A DNA stretch of 64,000 nucleotides from Montifringilla adamsi (GCA_017590115.1 JAGGNK010006892.1:11690429-11754428), one strand, 5' to 3'. Shown: positions 13,793 through 26,493, numbered from the stretch's first letter. The notes: generated by a model from the sequence alone, not told the origin. Numbers and translations: made by a program.

Positions 13793-13894
13793 CTTATCTG
13801 TTATTCTTACATGCTACGATCTCATTGCTAATATGAATGTGTGCTTATCTGTTATTCTTACATGCTATGATCTCACTGCTAATATGAATGTGTG
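13793..13894. repeat. Two-copy 51-bp tandem duplication
   Basis: The unit begins CTTATCTGTTATTCTTACAT. Copies occupy 13793-13843 and 13844-13894 and differ at two positions (ACG/ATG and CATT/CACT). The small divergence points to a fairly recent local duplication. It lies about 190 bp right of the LTR fragment. Confidence 0.92.
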
Positions 13895-16800
13895 CTTCTT
13901 GCAATTTGCATTTTCCAATTTGCTTCTGCTGTATTTTGCAGGAAATCATCTTCATATTGAATGAGGCTTGTGAGTCTCTGATTATTTTTGTCTAACATGG
14001 GTAAGTAACCCTCTTGTACTGCACATGATCATCTTTTCCTGTTCGTGTCTTTTGTACCTCTAACTTATCTTGGAAAAGTGGAATTTTCCTCTGGGTCACT
14101 AATTTTGTCAGGAATTCTTTAACCGGGTAAGTTCTGACTGCAGGAAATGCAGTTCTTCAAAATCTAAAGCTGTCCTAAATGAACCTAAATGCCTCTAAGT
14201 CTTGTTAGAATTGATTATGTGAGACAGGATACTGGATTTGAAAATAACACATTTGTGTTTGTACAGTACTTTGAAGGTGCAATGTGCTGCATTTCCCCAT
14301 TCTTGGCCACCACCACGAGTTTGGTGAATTCTCATCCAGTGTATAGCACATGACTGGAGTTAAGATACATCATTTTCAGCAGGAATTGGACATTAACAGG
14401 ACTACTGCTATGTTAAGACAGATCAATGACAACATCCTGCAAAGAAGCCACACTTTAACAGAGCTGTCAACAAATCAAGGACAGAGGAGCAAATGGCCAG
14501 TTCTCTCTCATGCTGTTCAAACAACAAAACTGCCAGGCACACATGCTTGCAGCTGAGAAAACACAGGCATTAAGGTCTATTTTCCTTTCTGATTAAAACA
14601 ATTGTTTTATCAGTTGAAGTCTGACAGCTTCCGGGAGCTTCTGTGTGCTTATATGGTCCCACTGCTTCTGGTTCTATCTTCCTTGCAAGAAGGTCTGTAT
14701 TTCCCTGGCCATAACTCAATTCCTCGTTCATGTTCCCAGTCAACCCTTTTCAGTTTTGAAATATATTCAAACCCAGTCCTCAAGTTCACAGCCAGAGGTT
14801 CTGCTGAAAGAGGTTGATCTAGCAAAACGGACTTACTTCTGTCTTGCTTTCTACCTGCCCTCCCTCCTTTCCTGAATACAGTCTTTCTTATTTCAAGTCC
14901 ACTTCCTCTTTAATATCTCCCATTCGTTTTCCTCTTTTCCTTCTGAACCATGCCACCATGACTCTTCTGGGTGATGCAAATCCTTCCTTCTCTTCATTGC
15001 CTTGTTAAAAATGTTTCCTTATATCCATTCACACTCTTCAGTCAAAGTGAAATTGCATTCATGTGACTATAATGAACAAGTGACATGTGGATGCCTTCCT
15101 AGCAAAGAGGGAAAGCTCCTTCTTTCATGGTGTGCTTGCCAAGTTTGATACTGTTAGTCACAGCCTCCCTGTCCTTCGGTTTTGTAATTTTTCCTTTCAT
15201 GTTCAAGAATATTTGCTTCACCTACATGCCCCACCATGGCATTTTGGTGCTTCTGCTGCCTTCTCTCTTTCTGTGGACTTGACTCTTCTACTATGTGTGT
15301 TTGCCTTACCCACAAAAACCTTTATTTCTGAACTTGGACTATATTTTACTGTCCTCTGTTTTTGCTGCTGCCACTGTTTCATTGCCATTCCTGGATGATC
15401 CTGTATCAGTCCTTCGCTCTAGTACTTGTAGCATCCCCTAGAGCCAAGCTGGCAGGTGATTCCTCTTCTCCCCAAAACCTCTGAATTTTGAATGGCTTTA
15501 AAAACTAAGACACAAAACAGGGAGACTCCCAATGAAGCTTAAAGTTTAGAGAGCCACACGGCAGAAGGATTGGAACCAATCTTAGTGTCTGAGACATGAG
15601 TAAACATGGAAGGGGCATCAGGCCTTCAGAAGAGCTGCCAAGAGAAGGACTATATTAAGATCACAGCCTAGGGAACACTGGGGGACAATGCAGTCCGGGA
15701 CAACTGACTGAAGTGCTGGGTCATGTCAGGTTTGGCTGCTCTGGCTGCAGCCCCCAGGCTCCCTGTGATTCATGTGCTGCATTCAGCTGGTGCATCTCAG
15801 ACTTGAAAACCTGCAAGTTTTTCCACCCTGGAGGAAAAGCGATCAGGCGGATGAAACTTAGGAGTTAGTCAGTAAAGGTTTAGGGTTTTGGAAGGTGTGA
15901 CAGGATGCTGAAGGCAGAAAAAGCTCCTGGTTTGATGCAAATGTTGGCATGGATCTTTTAATTAGAAACTTTGGCTGTCCCTGGAGCAGCCAATGCTGCC
16001 TGTGAAACTGATCATCCAGACATGCTCTCTGAATCCAAGAATACCCTTTCCTTATTGCCAAGCTATCTGACTCCCACTTTTTATTTATTTTTTTTTTTCC
16101 TTCACTATCTTTTGTTCTGCTCTGAGCGTTGGGAGAACCACAATTTGCTGGCCTACCACACTGCTTTGCTTTTCTACCATGCCACCTTCCTTTCTTCATC
16201 AAACTTTGCTGAAGGACAGGTTAGGTCCTGTGAATTAAGTAGCAGGTTGAGGATTGCTGGATTCTCAGGAACCCTTATTAAATCAAAAGCATTCCTCCTC
16301 CCCATATAAAATTACTCTGAGATACTCCAGGTCTCAAGATGCACCAAAAAGTAATATCTCTTTTTAACATAATGTCATCTTATGTTGGTGTTTAAAAATT
16401 TTAACATCTTCCAAAGTTTAAAAAAAAAAAGTGCATAGATAATCTCTTAAATTCCCTGCTTATGTGAAGTTTGAGAAGTAATGTTAAAGATTTTGAGCAA
16501 GTCTTATCTAATTAGAACCTAGGACTTAATTACTTCTCTCCTGAAAGATGAGCCTCTGGGAGATAATTTTATGGAGATAGTATGCCTTGAGCAAAACACA
16601 GAAAATAGTTTTATGTTAAAACTTAAGAAAATAGATGTTTCATCATATAGATTGTTGTTTTGCATATGGGTTGTATTTATAAAGTCTTTGCTGTCGAGCA
16701 TAGACAGGCAACCAAAACTGAAATCAGAGAAAATAGCAGAAGAATTGATAAAAGGTCACAATTAAGTTCTTTCTTCATTGTGAAATCTATTACATGTTCA

Positions 16801-18314
16801 CTTTATTAACTAAGACATGCCACTCCACCCCATTCCCTTTCTTTTGTACTCCCAGCAATTTACTGGGATTCCTTCTGTGGATTATCTAATAGCAGGGAAG
16901 GTACAGATGCACCATTATCATTCCTGTTGTCACATGGGATATATTACATGGAGTTTTAGGCAGAATATTTTGTCCTGGATACAGAAATGAATTATCTATC
17001 CATTCTGTGAAAGAAGTGACAAGCTAAACCAGAAGTATAGCAGCAGACTCATGCGGCTTCCAGACTGGCTTCAGCTTAGAATTAATCATTCCTTATGATC
17101 TTTATGGATCTGTATTCCCACTGGTGAGTCTTTTTGTGATTGTGTTAACTCTTAAGGGCATTTATTTATTGACTTATTTAAAAAAAACCCTTAAGCATGC
17201 TGCTGTACTGCTTGTGCAGGGAAGTGTAGTAAAATATGGGGAACCAGTCACTTAATTCAGAGTGATAGCAGTGAGTACAAGTATCAGGATCATCTTCTTA
17301 TTTTTCCCCTTTTCATTTTCTGATGGCTCTTACAATTTGGTTTGTTTTCTTCTGAGCTTAATAGGCAAGTATTAAACAGTTTAAGCCTAGAGTTTGAGCA
17401 AAGTTTGACTGGTCAATATTCTCTGTATGGAAAAGTGTTTGAATTTTATTGTGGTGTCTTACCCCTGTTTGTGACTAATGCTCTCTTTTTGATTATAGGT
17501 GTGGTGACCTATATAAAGGGTGTTTAGCAGAAAGCTATTCCCTATAAAATTTCGCATATGGATTCAAACTCAAAGTTCCTCCCTCCTCCATTGCATTAAT
17601 TTTTTATGGCTCCCTTATTAAAAAAAACTTAATTTTTAAACAAGTCAAAATTACTTAGGATTTAACACCTTTTTATTTTGATGCATAAGCTTATCTTAGG
17701 ACAAATGCTCTTATGTTCTCCTGTTTAATACCACATGTCCACAAGTATATGTGTATGTTTGTAAAAAAGATGTATTAGTAACCTTACACCTTTATAAACA
17801 TGCATGCTTATACAAGTACAAATACATATGTTCCTAGATTTTTGGTAGCCCTTGCTTCCAATAAAGATTTTAGTCGAAATTCCAAAGTATGGATTTAATT
17901 TAGGATTAATCAAGCAATTAGTACAGCAATAGGAATTTATCGTTATAAATGTATAACAAATATATGCCTTTTACATAAACTTAAAATAATGTTTCTAACT
18001 AGCAAATGGAATCCAACATTTTCTAGCTGTCTCATTAAAATGAAATTAGATGCAGAGCTGGGAATTTTAATTCCTAACATACACCTTTATTGCTGAAACA
18101 CGTTCCTGAATGAGTTCCTAGACTCTTTCACTAAATGTCCATGCAAATGAAGTTGTAAAACATGGGATCAAATCTTGTTAACATCCCTTTCCAGAATTAT
18201 GACACTGAAAGAACTTCAGAAGGAAAAAGGGGATTATATAAATTTATCCTCCTCTGCTTCGTGGATTTCTACACTGTTTGTTGTGAATGATTATGTCCTT
18301 AGTAAAAATAATGT

Positions 18315-18385
18315 AACAAAAACCAAAAAGCAACAAAAAACCCCAAACCCCACAAACAAACAAAAACAAACAAAAAACCCACCAC
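18315..18385. repeat. A/C-rich low-complexity tract (CAAA)n-like
   Basis: This is a run of AACAAAAACC, CAACAAAAAACCCC and (CAAA)n-type units on the plus strand. It has simple-sequence character with no coding sense. Confidence 0.8.
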
Positions 18386-21300
18386 CCTAGAATACCTCGG
18401 TTCTTTCTATAATACAATTTAGTATTTCTAAGGCAACTCAAGAAAAGGATTAAAAATATTAAGAAATAATGGCTTTAAGTCATAATGGCAGGGAGGAGTT
18501 TCAAACAAATTTGCAATCACATGAGGCTCATGCCTAATAGCTGTCTAGGTCTTACTCCAGACCATTTTTGCTCTAGATCTGTGAACCTTAAAGAAAAAGG
18601 CAATTTTTAAAGAGGTTCAAGGGAAATAATTCTCTGTGCAAATACCCAGATCAAGCCAACAAACCACACAGCTCCAGCTGGGGGCTTTGAACGTGAGGTG
18701 TGGAGTGTAGAGACCAGCCTCCTGCTGTGCACACCTTCCTCCTCCTGCAAGCAGCACACAGGAGGAGGGACTTTTTCCAGAGAGGTTAGGACCTCTTTTG
18801 ACTCAGGCAACTTGAGTTCAGCAGTGGGAAGTGGGACACAATAAACTCATTAACAAACTCCTGGAGTCAGGTCCACCCTGGAGCTCCCACTCCAGTGAAT
18901 GCTATAATTTTGTGAGGGAAGAGCAGATCTGGGACAGGCAGCATGCAGCAGCATGCTGGACCCGTCCCATGCCTTCAAGACCACCACCACTGCTCCGCTT
19001 CCAGCCCTCTGAGTCCCTCAGACCCACAGAGGGGAGAGTAGAGGCAGAGGTGCCAAAACACAGAAGATGAGGGAAGGGGAGGATGAAGGTGGAGGGAGAC
19101 AGCCTTGACAAGCAAAAGTTGCTAAATGCTATAATTAGATGGTCAGACTTTATTTCACAGATTTTTCTCCCCTGTCCCTTGTCTCTTATATTGGGACAGT
19201 TAAATATTCAACGTATCCATACAGTTTTCAACCTTATACTGTTAAAGACCATCGTTGTATCTTTTTGGTCTAATTTTCCAGAATCAGTCTTGAGTTCTAA
19301 TCCCATCGAGCCCTTTCATCCTACATGGGGTGTTTACTTTCTGTACCTTGTTTTACAAAGGCATATGTGATACAAGTCATACAAGTCTAATTTATGTCTT
19401 CTCTAGAAAAATAATCCCCTTTTGTTTTGCTAAATGGCACTGAGATGTGCAGTTAATAGAAAAACACAAATATACAAAGATAGTGAAGGATGTTTCTGCT
19501 AAGCTCTCTGGTGACTTATTTGTGCCTCATGTAGAGTGCTGACCTAAGTAAAAGCTTGATCTGCATCAAATGTAGTGAACTTCACTGACTTCCTTGAAGA
19601 TTTATTAATGAGAGGCCAAAGAGTCAGGCTGCAAGGCTGCTTGGCTGCATGAGTAACTGTGAGAAATTCACCCAGTCATTCTGGCATGATGCACAGAAGA
19701 TGGAGCTGATCAATAAATTCCAAATCACCTATTTTCTCTGGAAAATTATCAGAGTCTGGTATACAAATAAACAACTACCACGCAGATCCAAACTTCAAAT
19801 ATATGAAAGAGCAAGGAAATTAAGAGATTTGTGCATACCTTGTGCACCATGTTCCAAGAAAGGCCCCAGAAAGTAGCCCTTTGTTGGAGAAGGTTATGAA
19901 GTGAAGGAAAAAAGGCAGTGTAAAGGTCCTTAATTTCATCTCATAGAAAATACCATATGTTTTTGCATGCTTCATTAATGCTCCCTGGTTTACTGACTAG
20001 AAACACACAGTGAGTCCAACCTTCAGGGGTCAGCAGTGCTCAGGATATCTCTGAACAGGCGACTGTGGGGACTATGGAAAAAGGGCTGATTCTGCACAGA
20101 ATTAATGCTGCACTTTTAGGTTGTATGGTTCGGAATTTGAAAAGCAGTTAACTGAAAATCACTCCCTACCTCACAAATACCACCAATCACCAGGGCTCTT
20201 CTCTGAAACAAAGCAGTATTTCATTCAGAGGGTGCACTTAGAGATTATTATTGTAAACAGATTTGCAAGATTGCAAATGCTCAGTTTACTCCCTAGTTTT
20301 GAAATTAGATAAATACAGTAGCCTTTTCTGAGCTTTCTAGTGCAGAGAGTCCTGTGTCTTATGAGTGATAACATTCATTTTTGGAAAGCCTAATACTATC
20401 AGACTAGCTCTATATTCTCTGGAATAAAACTTGCTAAATGCAGCAGACTTGCTGTGGCTGTGCTGAAATACAAACAGTGTAAAGAAAGGCTGCTGCTCCA
20501 CTCTCATTTTTATGCGCATTGGTATTTCATAGACTGTTCTGCCTGAATTTCATTTTTAGTAGATTATCTTCAAATTAGGGCTCAGGATGTACTTACAATT
20601 TAATGCCTTACTCCACTAGAAGCCTAACAATTTAAATGCAAGGGAGCAAAATCTTTATAGCTTTGCTCTGTCTTGACAATATGCTGTTTATGGACTCTTT
20701 TTAGCATACACAGGCATACATGCATGCAAAGCCAAGAGGTGGAAGTGAAATGACTCAAACAATTAATCCTTCCTGTTACAACGTTATTGCTATTCCAGGC
20801 TTTCTTACTCTTGTTAAAAGACAGTGGATTGAATAAAAAGGGAATAAGAAGTGTGATGGATAGGAAAATATAACGATAACAGTATAATAAATTATTGCTT
20901 ACCATGTCCTGAGTGTTTGCAAAATCTGCCTCTTTCGAGCTACACTGCACCAAAAGCATTATAATATTAATCAGGGCAACACAAAGCAATACATATTTGT
21001 ATCAAAATCTACTTAAGTGTACTGAGCATTCCCGCTCCCTAAAAGCAAAACCAAAATAAAAACAAAAAAAAAAAAGAGGAGATTTTCATCTCATTGCAAC
21101 AGTACATGACACACTACTAATTCTTCTGCATATACAGAGGTATTTTGATACCTGATTAAAAATACAGTCTGAGCCTTAGCACACTGTCTTGCATGCAGAC
21201 TTTTACTGAATACATGATAAACTACTCTTTATCTGGGAATCACAGCCATAACCCCTCAAGGTATTTTTATTTGACCTCAAATGAACATGAAAAAGGGGTT

Positions 21301-21615
21301 CACAGAACAGCCATTTCTTTGCTATTTCTGCAGCATCTCTCAAGGCAGTGGCAGTGCAGCTTTAGTGTAGAAAGTGTTAGTGCTTCTGAAACATGTAATT
21401 AGAGTAAATCTTGAACTGAACTTGACTTTATTTTATATTTAATGACACAATGTCAAAAATACTTTGATCAGCATTAATGCAGTTGCTGAAATAAAATTAC
21501 TTTCAGTCATTTAGTGTTTTGATCCCACGTTTAGCTACACCATCCAGTCTTCAAGAACTGATGCTCTTTTACACTGCAAGCTGTCTCTTACCCCTATTAC
21601 CCCTAGGAGACTTAC

Positions 21616-21796
21616 CACAAGAGAGTAACATATCTTGAATCCAGGTTTAGCCACAAAGTAGTCATCGGATTTGAAAGTTATCTTTATGTGATTTGTCCTT
21701 GATGTTATTCTTGGAGGTACTTCCTTGTGTCCACACCACCGTCCTCGAATAACTGTGCTGGTCTCTGATACATCTTCCACTTCCACGAAGTCATAC
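21616..21796 (-). CDS. PDGFD: PDGFD exon 3, second half of the CUB domain
   Basis: This exon encodes 60 full codons plus the last base of the split Arg codon. It reads YDFVEVEDVSETST, then IRGRWCGHKEVPPR, then IKITFKSDDYFVAKPGFK, and ends CYSLV. It completes the CUB domain begun in exon 2. The YDF and SDD aspartates and the Cys of RWCG are the expected CUB landmarks; that Cys should pair with the one at the end of exon 2. The acceptor is TTTGTCAG before GTATGAC and the donor is GTAAGT after CTTGTG, so the exon ends in phase 0 before the Glu-Asp that opens human exon 4. Length (181 bp) and phases fit one continuous transcript with exon 2. The oddity is Cys (codon TGT) in KICY, where human has KIYY. 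Exon 4 was not found to the left, so the gene continues outside the window. Confidence 0.97.
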
Positions 21797-24700
21797 CTGA
21801 CAAAGAGTATGAAGACTCAGTTTCTGCTGACTCTGTTTACAGACAGTGTTTGCAAATTGACAGGAGCACAGCTGGAGACACAAAGACAACTGTCCCTTGT
21901 TCTCCACTCCAAAACATCAGATTAAATATTACAAATGGTGGACAAGTTTGTGTGCCACTAAATACACTAAGCTGCAAACTACTGCCTGAGTGCTCAAATG
22001 ACTGATTTCTCTGCTCCTGGAACATGACAGTATTTGCTACCACGTTAAAAGAGCAATAAGAGGCACTTGCATGTGCTTAGTATACAGTAAGCATACCCAT
22101 TGCATTTCATGTGGTGGGTAAATAATTTAAAAACCTGATAAAATATTATTTAAGGCAAGCTGCCCAACCTGAGCAGCTGCAAGCACTTGTGCACTTTCTG
22201 GTGGTCACCCAACTCCCTGCAGCAGCAGCAGCCACAGGCGCCCGCCTGCTCTGTCAGTCAGAGGGCTAGAGAGGGGCAGCCACTGTGCCAGGAGCAAAGG
22301 GAGATGCTGGAGGGACACAGGGCAGTGCATAATACTGAAAGGTGCTTTTCAGGACCTTCTTTGTAGGCGGAACATTGTTCCTGCAGCTGGTTTGGAAAGA
22401 TTTATGTCTAGCTTTCAAGTAGGAAAGCGTGCTGCTGCTCTGCATGCTGCAGTGGGGAGTTCATGTGCATGCTGTCACCAGGGAAAATGAAACAGCGCAT
22501 CTTGTTCTGTGAAAAGTCCCATCTTGGCCAGGCACCCGTGCCACAGCACTGATCCCTGAGCCCAAAGAGATCTCTGCCAGAAGCAGAAGGCACGAAACCC
22601 CAAGGATGAAGGGACACAGTGGCAGCACTCACTGCTCCAGCCTGCGCATTCACCCGCTTGGGTATAAATGACCATATAGATAAATAAATAAATAAATGAG
22701 TAAAGTTACTGAGCTGGAGAATAAGGGGACAGAGAATGAAGTTCTGCTTTTTACTACATCTATGACAAAATGTGTCTCAATATCTTAGGAGCCAGAATTA
22801 GGCCCCACACATTGCTGCCAGTGAGGCAGAGGTGATGACAAGAGGGGCAGCTTGAGTGCCATCCTCACAGTACAGTTAAGCCTTAAAACTCTGGAGGTCT
22901 TTACCAGGAATGTTTTCTATTATCAAAGCATCTGCTCCCTCCAAAGAAGGAGTTCAGGACTGTTGAGTGATTCTTGCTAGCAATGCACTGCTTCCCACCC
23001 CCAAGTCTGTGGGCCAAGCACCCTCCTCCCTGCCCAGTTGTGGGAGTTGAATAGCTCTGTAAATAACAGACCTGCTTTTCTTTTTCTGCTGAGAGCCCAT
23101 GAGAAAAAAACCACAAGTACTATGTGGTTTGAGAATATCAGCTCTGCTGCTTTTATATTCACCAATGCCAAATTGCACAGAACAGAATATAACAGACCCA
23201 CCATGACCACTTAAATCTGCCCAAACTCTGCTGAAATAATCTTTTTTTGAAGCACACCAAGATTTAGTTCCAGACAGAAGTAAACTTGTCTCAATCTCCC
23301 TCCACCAACCCAAGCTCCCACTCCCTGGTGGCGATGGATGTGGTACCCAGCAGAGCTCCCAAGGATCCACCCCAGCCCCCTGGGAAGCAGGGAACTGTGA
23401 ATGCCTACTGCAACACAAGGGGTTATGGCGTTCGACAGGAGATAACCTTGTAAGCTTTGGTGAAAGCTGTCCTGACTGGCCTCGCCATTTTTGAATGCCA
23501 GAAGCCAGACCCAGCAGCAAAACCAGGGAAAACACAGGGACTTTCAAGGATTATATCTGCTTTCAACAGCAGAGGCTTTGCTGCAATGATCATGGAAGTA
23601 GGTGTATTCTCAGTTGCTTCTGTGCATCCAAGGAGCCTCAGAGGCTGGGTAATTTAATTGCTTTTCAGAATCATCTCTTATCAAGTGCCTGTGGAAATGC
23701 TAACAGCACTTCTTGAACATTCTGTAAGACCTTGAATATTTCCTCTCCTTCTTCAGAAGCTCTGAAGAAATATAGCTCTGCTAAAATATACCTTTTCATT
23801 CCTCAGCCTGAATGAATTTCAATCAGCTCAGACTTAATAGTATGCAAATTACAATAATTAGCATTAATGAAAAATTGAAAGAAAACACTAGGAAGTTTCT
23901 GGAGAAAAAAGCTTAAGGTCAAAAGCAAATACAAAGGCAAGATAAGGTGCAGAGGTGCTGAATTACTTGTCCAGTATGCCCAGCCTTCAAGCATATGCTT
24001 AGCTCTCGGCATTCATTTCAATTAAAACAGTCCTGGCTGTCTTGCTAAAGCAGCACTGCAGGGATTGTCAGGGACTGAAGCTGCAGAAAGGATCTAGTTT
24101 TGGAAAATATATTGAGCATTAGCAAAACATCCAACTGCATACAGTATTTAACAGACTTAAAGCCATCACAATCTGTCTGACCAAAAAATTCCTTGCTCTG
24201 GAAGTAATACTTCCCAAATAAAGGTCTTCCAGAAACTCTAGGGAAAGTTTTACTGCAGAAAAGGATGTGATATTTCTCCAGCACTATGGATGATGGAAGG
24301 TCTTTGCTTTTCTCTGCATTCTAAATTAGGTACTCTGGAAAAAGCAAGCAGACTGTCTTCCAAGATGCTCTCCAAGCACATAATGCCAGTAACAGCTTGA
24401 CTTTCCCTCAGTGTGGCACCACCTTTAATGGCTTTTGACAGAGAATACTTCATCTTTTTTTTTTTCCACAGTAAATTAGTCCTCTGTTTCAAAGCTGCAA
24501 TGCTTTAAGGTCAGCCACAGTTTATCCACTATGTAAATATTAACAGGCTGCTTCTGTGTGCATTAGGATGTGAATCTGGGAAAGCATTTGGGGTACTGGG
24601 AGGTTACTGTTGTTACTGACTCTGCTGCTGATCTTGGACCAACATCATCAGAGCAGACCTGCCAAGGAGCAGGGAAGGAGAGCCAATTTTAAGCTGCATT

Positions 24701-25790
24701 CTTTTATTGCTATATGGAAAACAAACCTGCAGAAATGGTTCTCTCTATCAGCAATGCAGAAACTTTAACAAAGAAAAATAAGGAAAAAAATCCAACCTGT
24801 AAAATGCCTGCAGAGATGCCAAGCCCTACAAACACAAATTAATTGACAAAGATAAGAAGAGGCTGGGTGTGCAGGAACACTAACAACCAAGTTCTGTGCA
24901 CAGATAAGGTGTAAGTAACAACATGATCACGCAGAGCTGGAGGCTGAGACTTGAGCATTTCAAGTAGCATCACAGCAATCTGCCTTTTGGAGGGCATGGG
25001 AATCCTGAGCCTGTTTTCTCCCACAGAAAAGAGAGCTGAATAAAAGAAATATAAATACATGGATTTATACTGTTTTAGTGAATGCTGGCAAGATTCACCT
25101 CTGTACTCTACTAATGCAAAACAGTTTATCCACCCAGGTTCATCAGCCAGATCAGCTTAGCTTAAGGTCACTTTTGCTTAAAAGGGGAACCAAAGCAACT
25201 GGGATATAATAGGGTAGGCTTTAACAGATTTACAGATACATCAGCATGCATCAGTACACTGACATTTGTGGACCTACATTTGAAAGTTTTAAAAGGAATT
25301 GCACCAGTGAAGAGTAAAAATAAAGATAAGCAAGTAATTTGACATAATTCTATTTTTCAATACATTTTTATCTGTCCCTCACACCCTAATATAAATGCTT
25401 ACCTACTCATTCAAACCTTCTAGAGCCCTCCACCTACTAAAAAAGATGTTTCTTGCCTAGCTGAAATGCAACAGAGGTGACAGAGGACAAAATCCTATTA
25501 AAGTAGCACCTATGTTGTTAGATAGCTGGATTTGAGCATACAAGTACCTTGTGCTTAAAACGTTATAGAAGGACTAAAACCTGACAAAACTGCTTTGGGT
25601 CCAGGACAGCTCAGTTTATTTATGAACTCAAACACCAATTTCAGCTGGGAGAGCCCCTTAAAGGTCTGTCCTCCTTGCAAGGACATCCTAGACCCATCCA
25701 GAGATGCCCTGATTTTGCTTTGCAGTCTCATGCCAGTGAGCTCAAAGGTGGTCTTAAGAACCCTTTGCAAAACTTTCACATGGCACTCAC
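21797..25790 (-). other. PDGFD: PDGFD intron 2 (complete, 3,994 bp)
   Basis: The intron is bounded by donor GTGAGT (25790-25785) and acceptor CAG (21799-21797), both seen directly. It contains a short TAAA repeat at 22680-22697, a GC-richer patch around 22.15-22.33 kb, and a 197-codon open frame on the sense strand (23547-22954) that begins with TTG and resembles no known protein. No transposable element was recognised with confidence. Confidence 0.93.
22680..22697. repeat. (TAAA)n microsatellite
   Basis: There are four and a half TAAA units in PDGFD intron 2. It is short and probably only mildly polymorphic. Confidence 0.85.
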
Positions 25791-25995
25791 CTGCAGATCT
25801 CATTTTCGGGTTCCTCCAGCCCAAACTGATTATCAAAAGCCAGTTGGATCCTGGTGCTCTCTGGGGAGTGGAGCCGCCACGTCAGCAGGAGGTTCCTGGG
25901 GTAGCTGCTGGGGAAGCGAGGACTGTGGATGCAGCCGTTCCCTGCCACGCTGATGGTCTCTTCTTTTCGGTACAAGTCTGTGAGGTGATTGCTCT
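25791..25995 (-). CDS. PDGFD: PDGFD exon 2, first half of the CUB domain
   Basis: This exon encodes about 68 residues of platelet-derived growth factor D, a secreted ligand of PDGFR-beta whose N-terminal CUB domain keeps it latent until proteolysis. The translation runs from SNHLTDLYRKEETI through SPRFPSSYPRNLLLTWRL to FDNQFGLEEPENEIC and matches human PDGF-D, recalled from memory, almost residue for residue. The upstream border is CAG followed by AGAGCAAT; the first two bases complete a Glu codon begun in exon 1 (phase 1). The downstream border is CTGCAG followed by the donor GTGAGT, leaving AG of an Arg codon (phase 2). The Cys near the exon end is the first of the retained CUB disulfide pair, and the Glu pair after FGL sits where calcium-binding CUB domains carry an acidic ligand. 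One oddity is a Cys (codon TGC) after GNG, where human has Tyr. The reading frame is open and shows no sign of decay. Confidence 0.97.
25978..25995 (-). other. PDGFD: Alternatively used 5' segment of PDGFD exon 2
   Basis: The first 18 nt of exon 2 end in CACAG, so a second AG acceptor lies exactly 18 nt inside the exon (AG at 25979-25978, exon then starting at 25977). Using it would keep the frame and drop Glu-Ser-Asn-His-Leu-Thr. Human PDGFD is known to have an isoform lacking these same six residues. That the second site is used here is inferred; the sequence itself is seen. The proximal acceptor has a poor polypyrimidine tract, which is compatible with a choice between sites. Confidence 0.6.
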
Positions 25996-25997
25996 CT

Positions 25998-26029
25998 GTT
26001 AGTAGTCACAACTTGTAGAAATTAGTATG
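25998..26029 (-). promoter_or_regulatory. Intron 1 branch-point and acceptor region
   Basis: Upstream of exon 2 the minus strand carries CATACTAAT (26029-26021). This puts a branch adenosine near 26022, 27 nt before the proximal exon start and 45 nt before the alternative one. A second, perfect TACTAAC (26004-25998) abuts the CAG acceptor and is probably too close to serve it, though it lies about 22 nt from the alternative acceptor. The tract between them is purine-containing and weak. The motifs are seen; their use is inferred. Confidence 0.45.
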
Positions 26030-26493
26030 TTGTTCCAGTTACAGGAAGGCAAAAAACACAACAGTTTATAACACAGCACAATTATTAGCATTTCAAGTCT
26101 ATAAAATGTTGGGTCTAAGAGCAGTAATTATTAAATAGGAAGTACTGCATTTTCTCTTAATTCAATCCCCTATTAAACAGTAAGAACAAGAGAGCTCAAG
26201 TATATAAACTCTTTATTTTACAAGAAATGTACAATTATATTTTTACATTTATATTGATTATATAAGTTCATTCTCACCACTTTGGTTTTAAAACAATAAA
26301 ATAATAAAAGCTTGAGAACAATGAAGTAAGACAGACTGCAATAAAAAAAAAATAAATAGTCCTGCTTCCCAAATTTTGTGCTCTGGGGAGCAATGCCCTC
26401 TAAACAAAAGCAGAAATGAAGGGCTGCAGGAAAATGAGTATGGGTGAATTAAAATTTCTTTACTGTGCTTAAGTATTTCCTCCCAGAAACATC

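Larger units (their letters stand above)
1..21615 (-). other. PDGFD: PDGFD intron 3, 5' part
   Basis: The intron starts with donor GTAAGT (21615-21610) and runs off the left edge. Exon 4, which in human begins Glu-Asp-Phe-Gln, was looked for on the minus strand and not found. Named contents are two very old CR1-like relics (2.9 and 4.25-4.95 kb), a strong inverted repeat (5535-5680), a T30 run (10040), an LTR fragment (13335-13606), a 51-bp tandem duplication (13793) and an A/C-rich tract (18315). Between 14.6 and 15.4 kb the plus strand is markedly pyrimidine-rich, with no identifiable element. The remainder shows nothing I can name. Confidence 0.85.

Noticed and set aside
1..21615. PDGFD exon 4
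   Set aside because: No minus-strand match to the expected Glu-Asp-Phe-Gln opening or the following hinge was found. It lies beyond the left edge.
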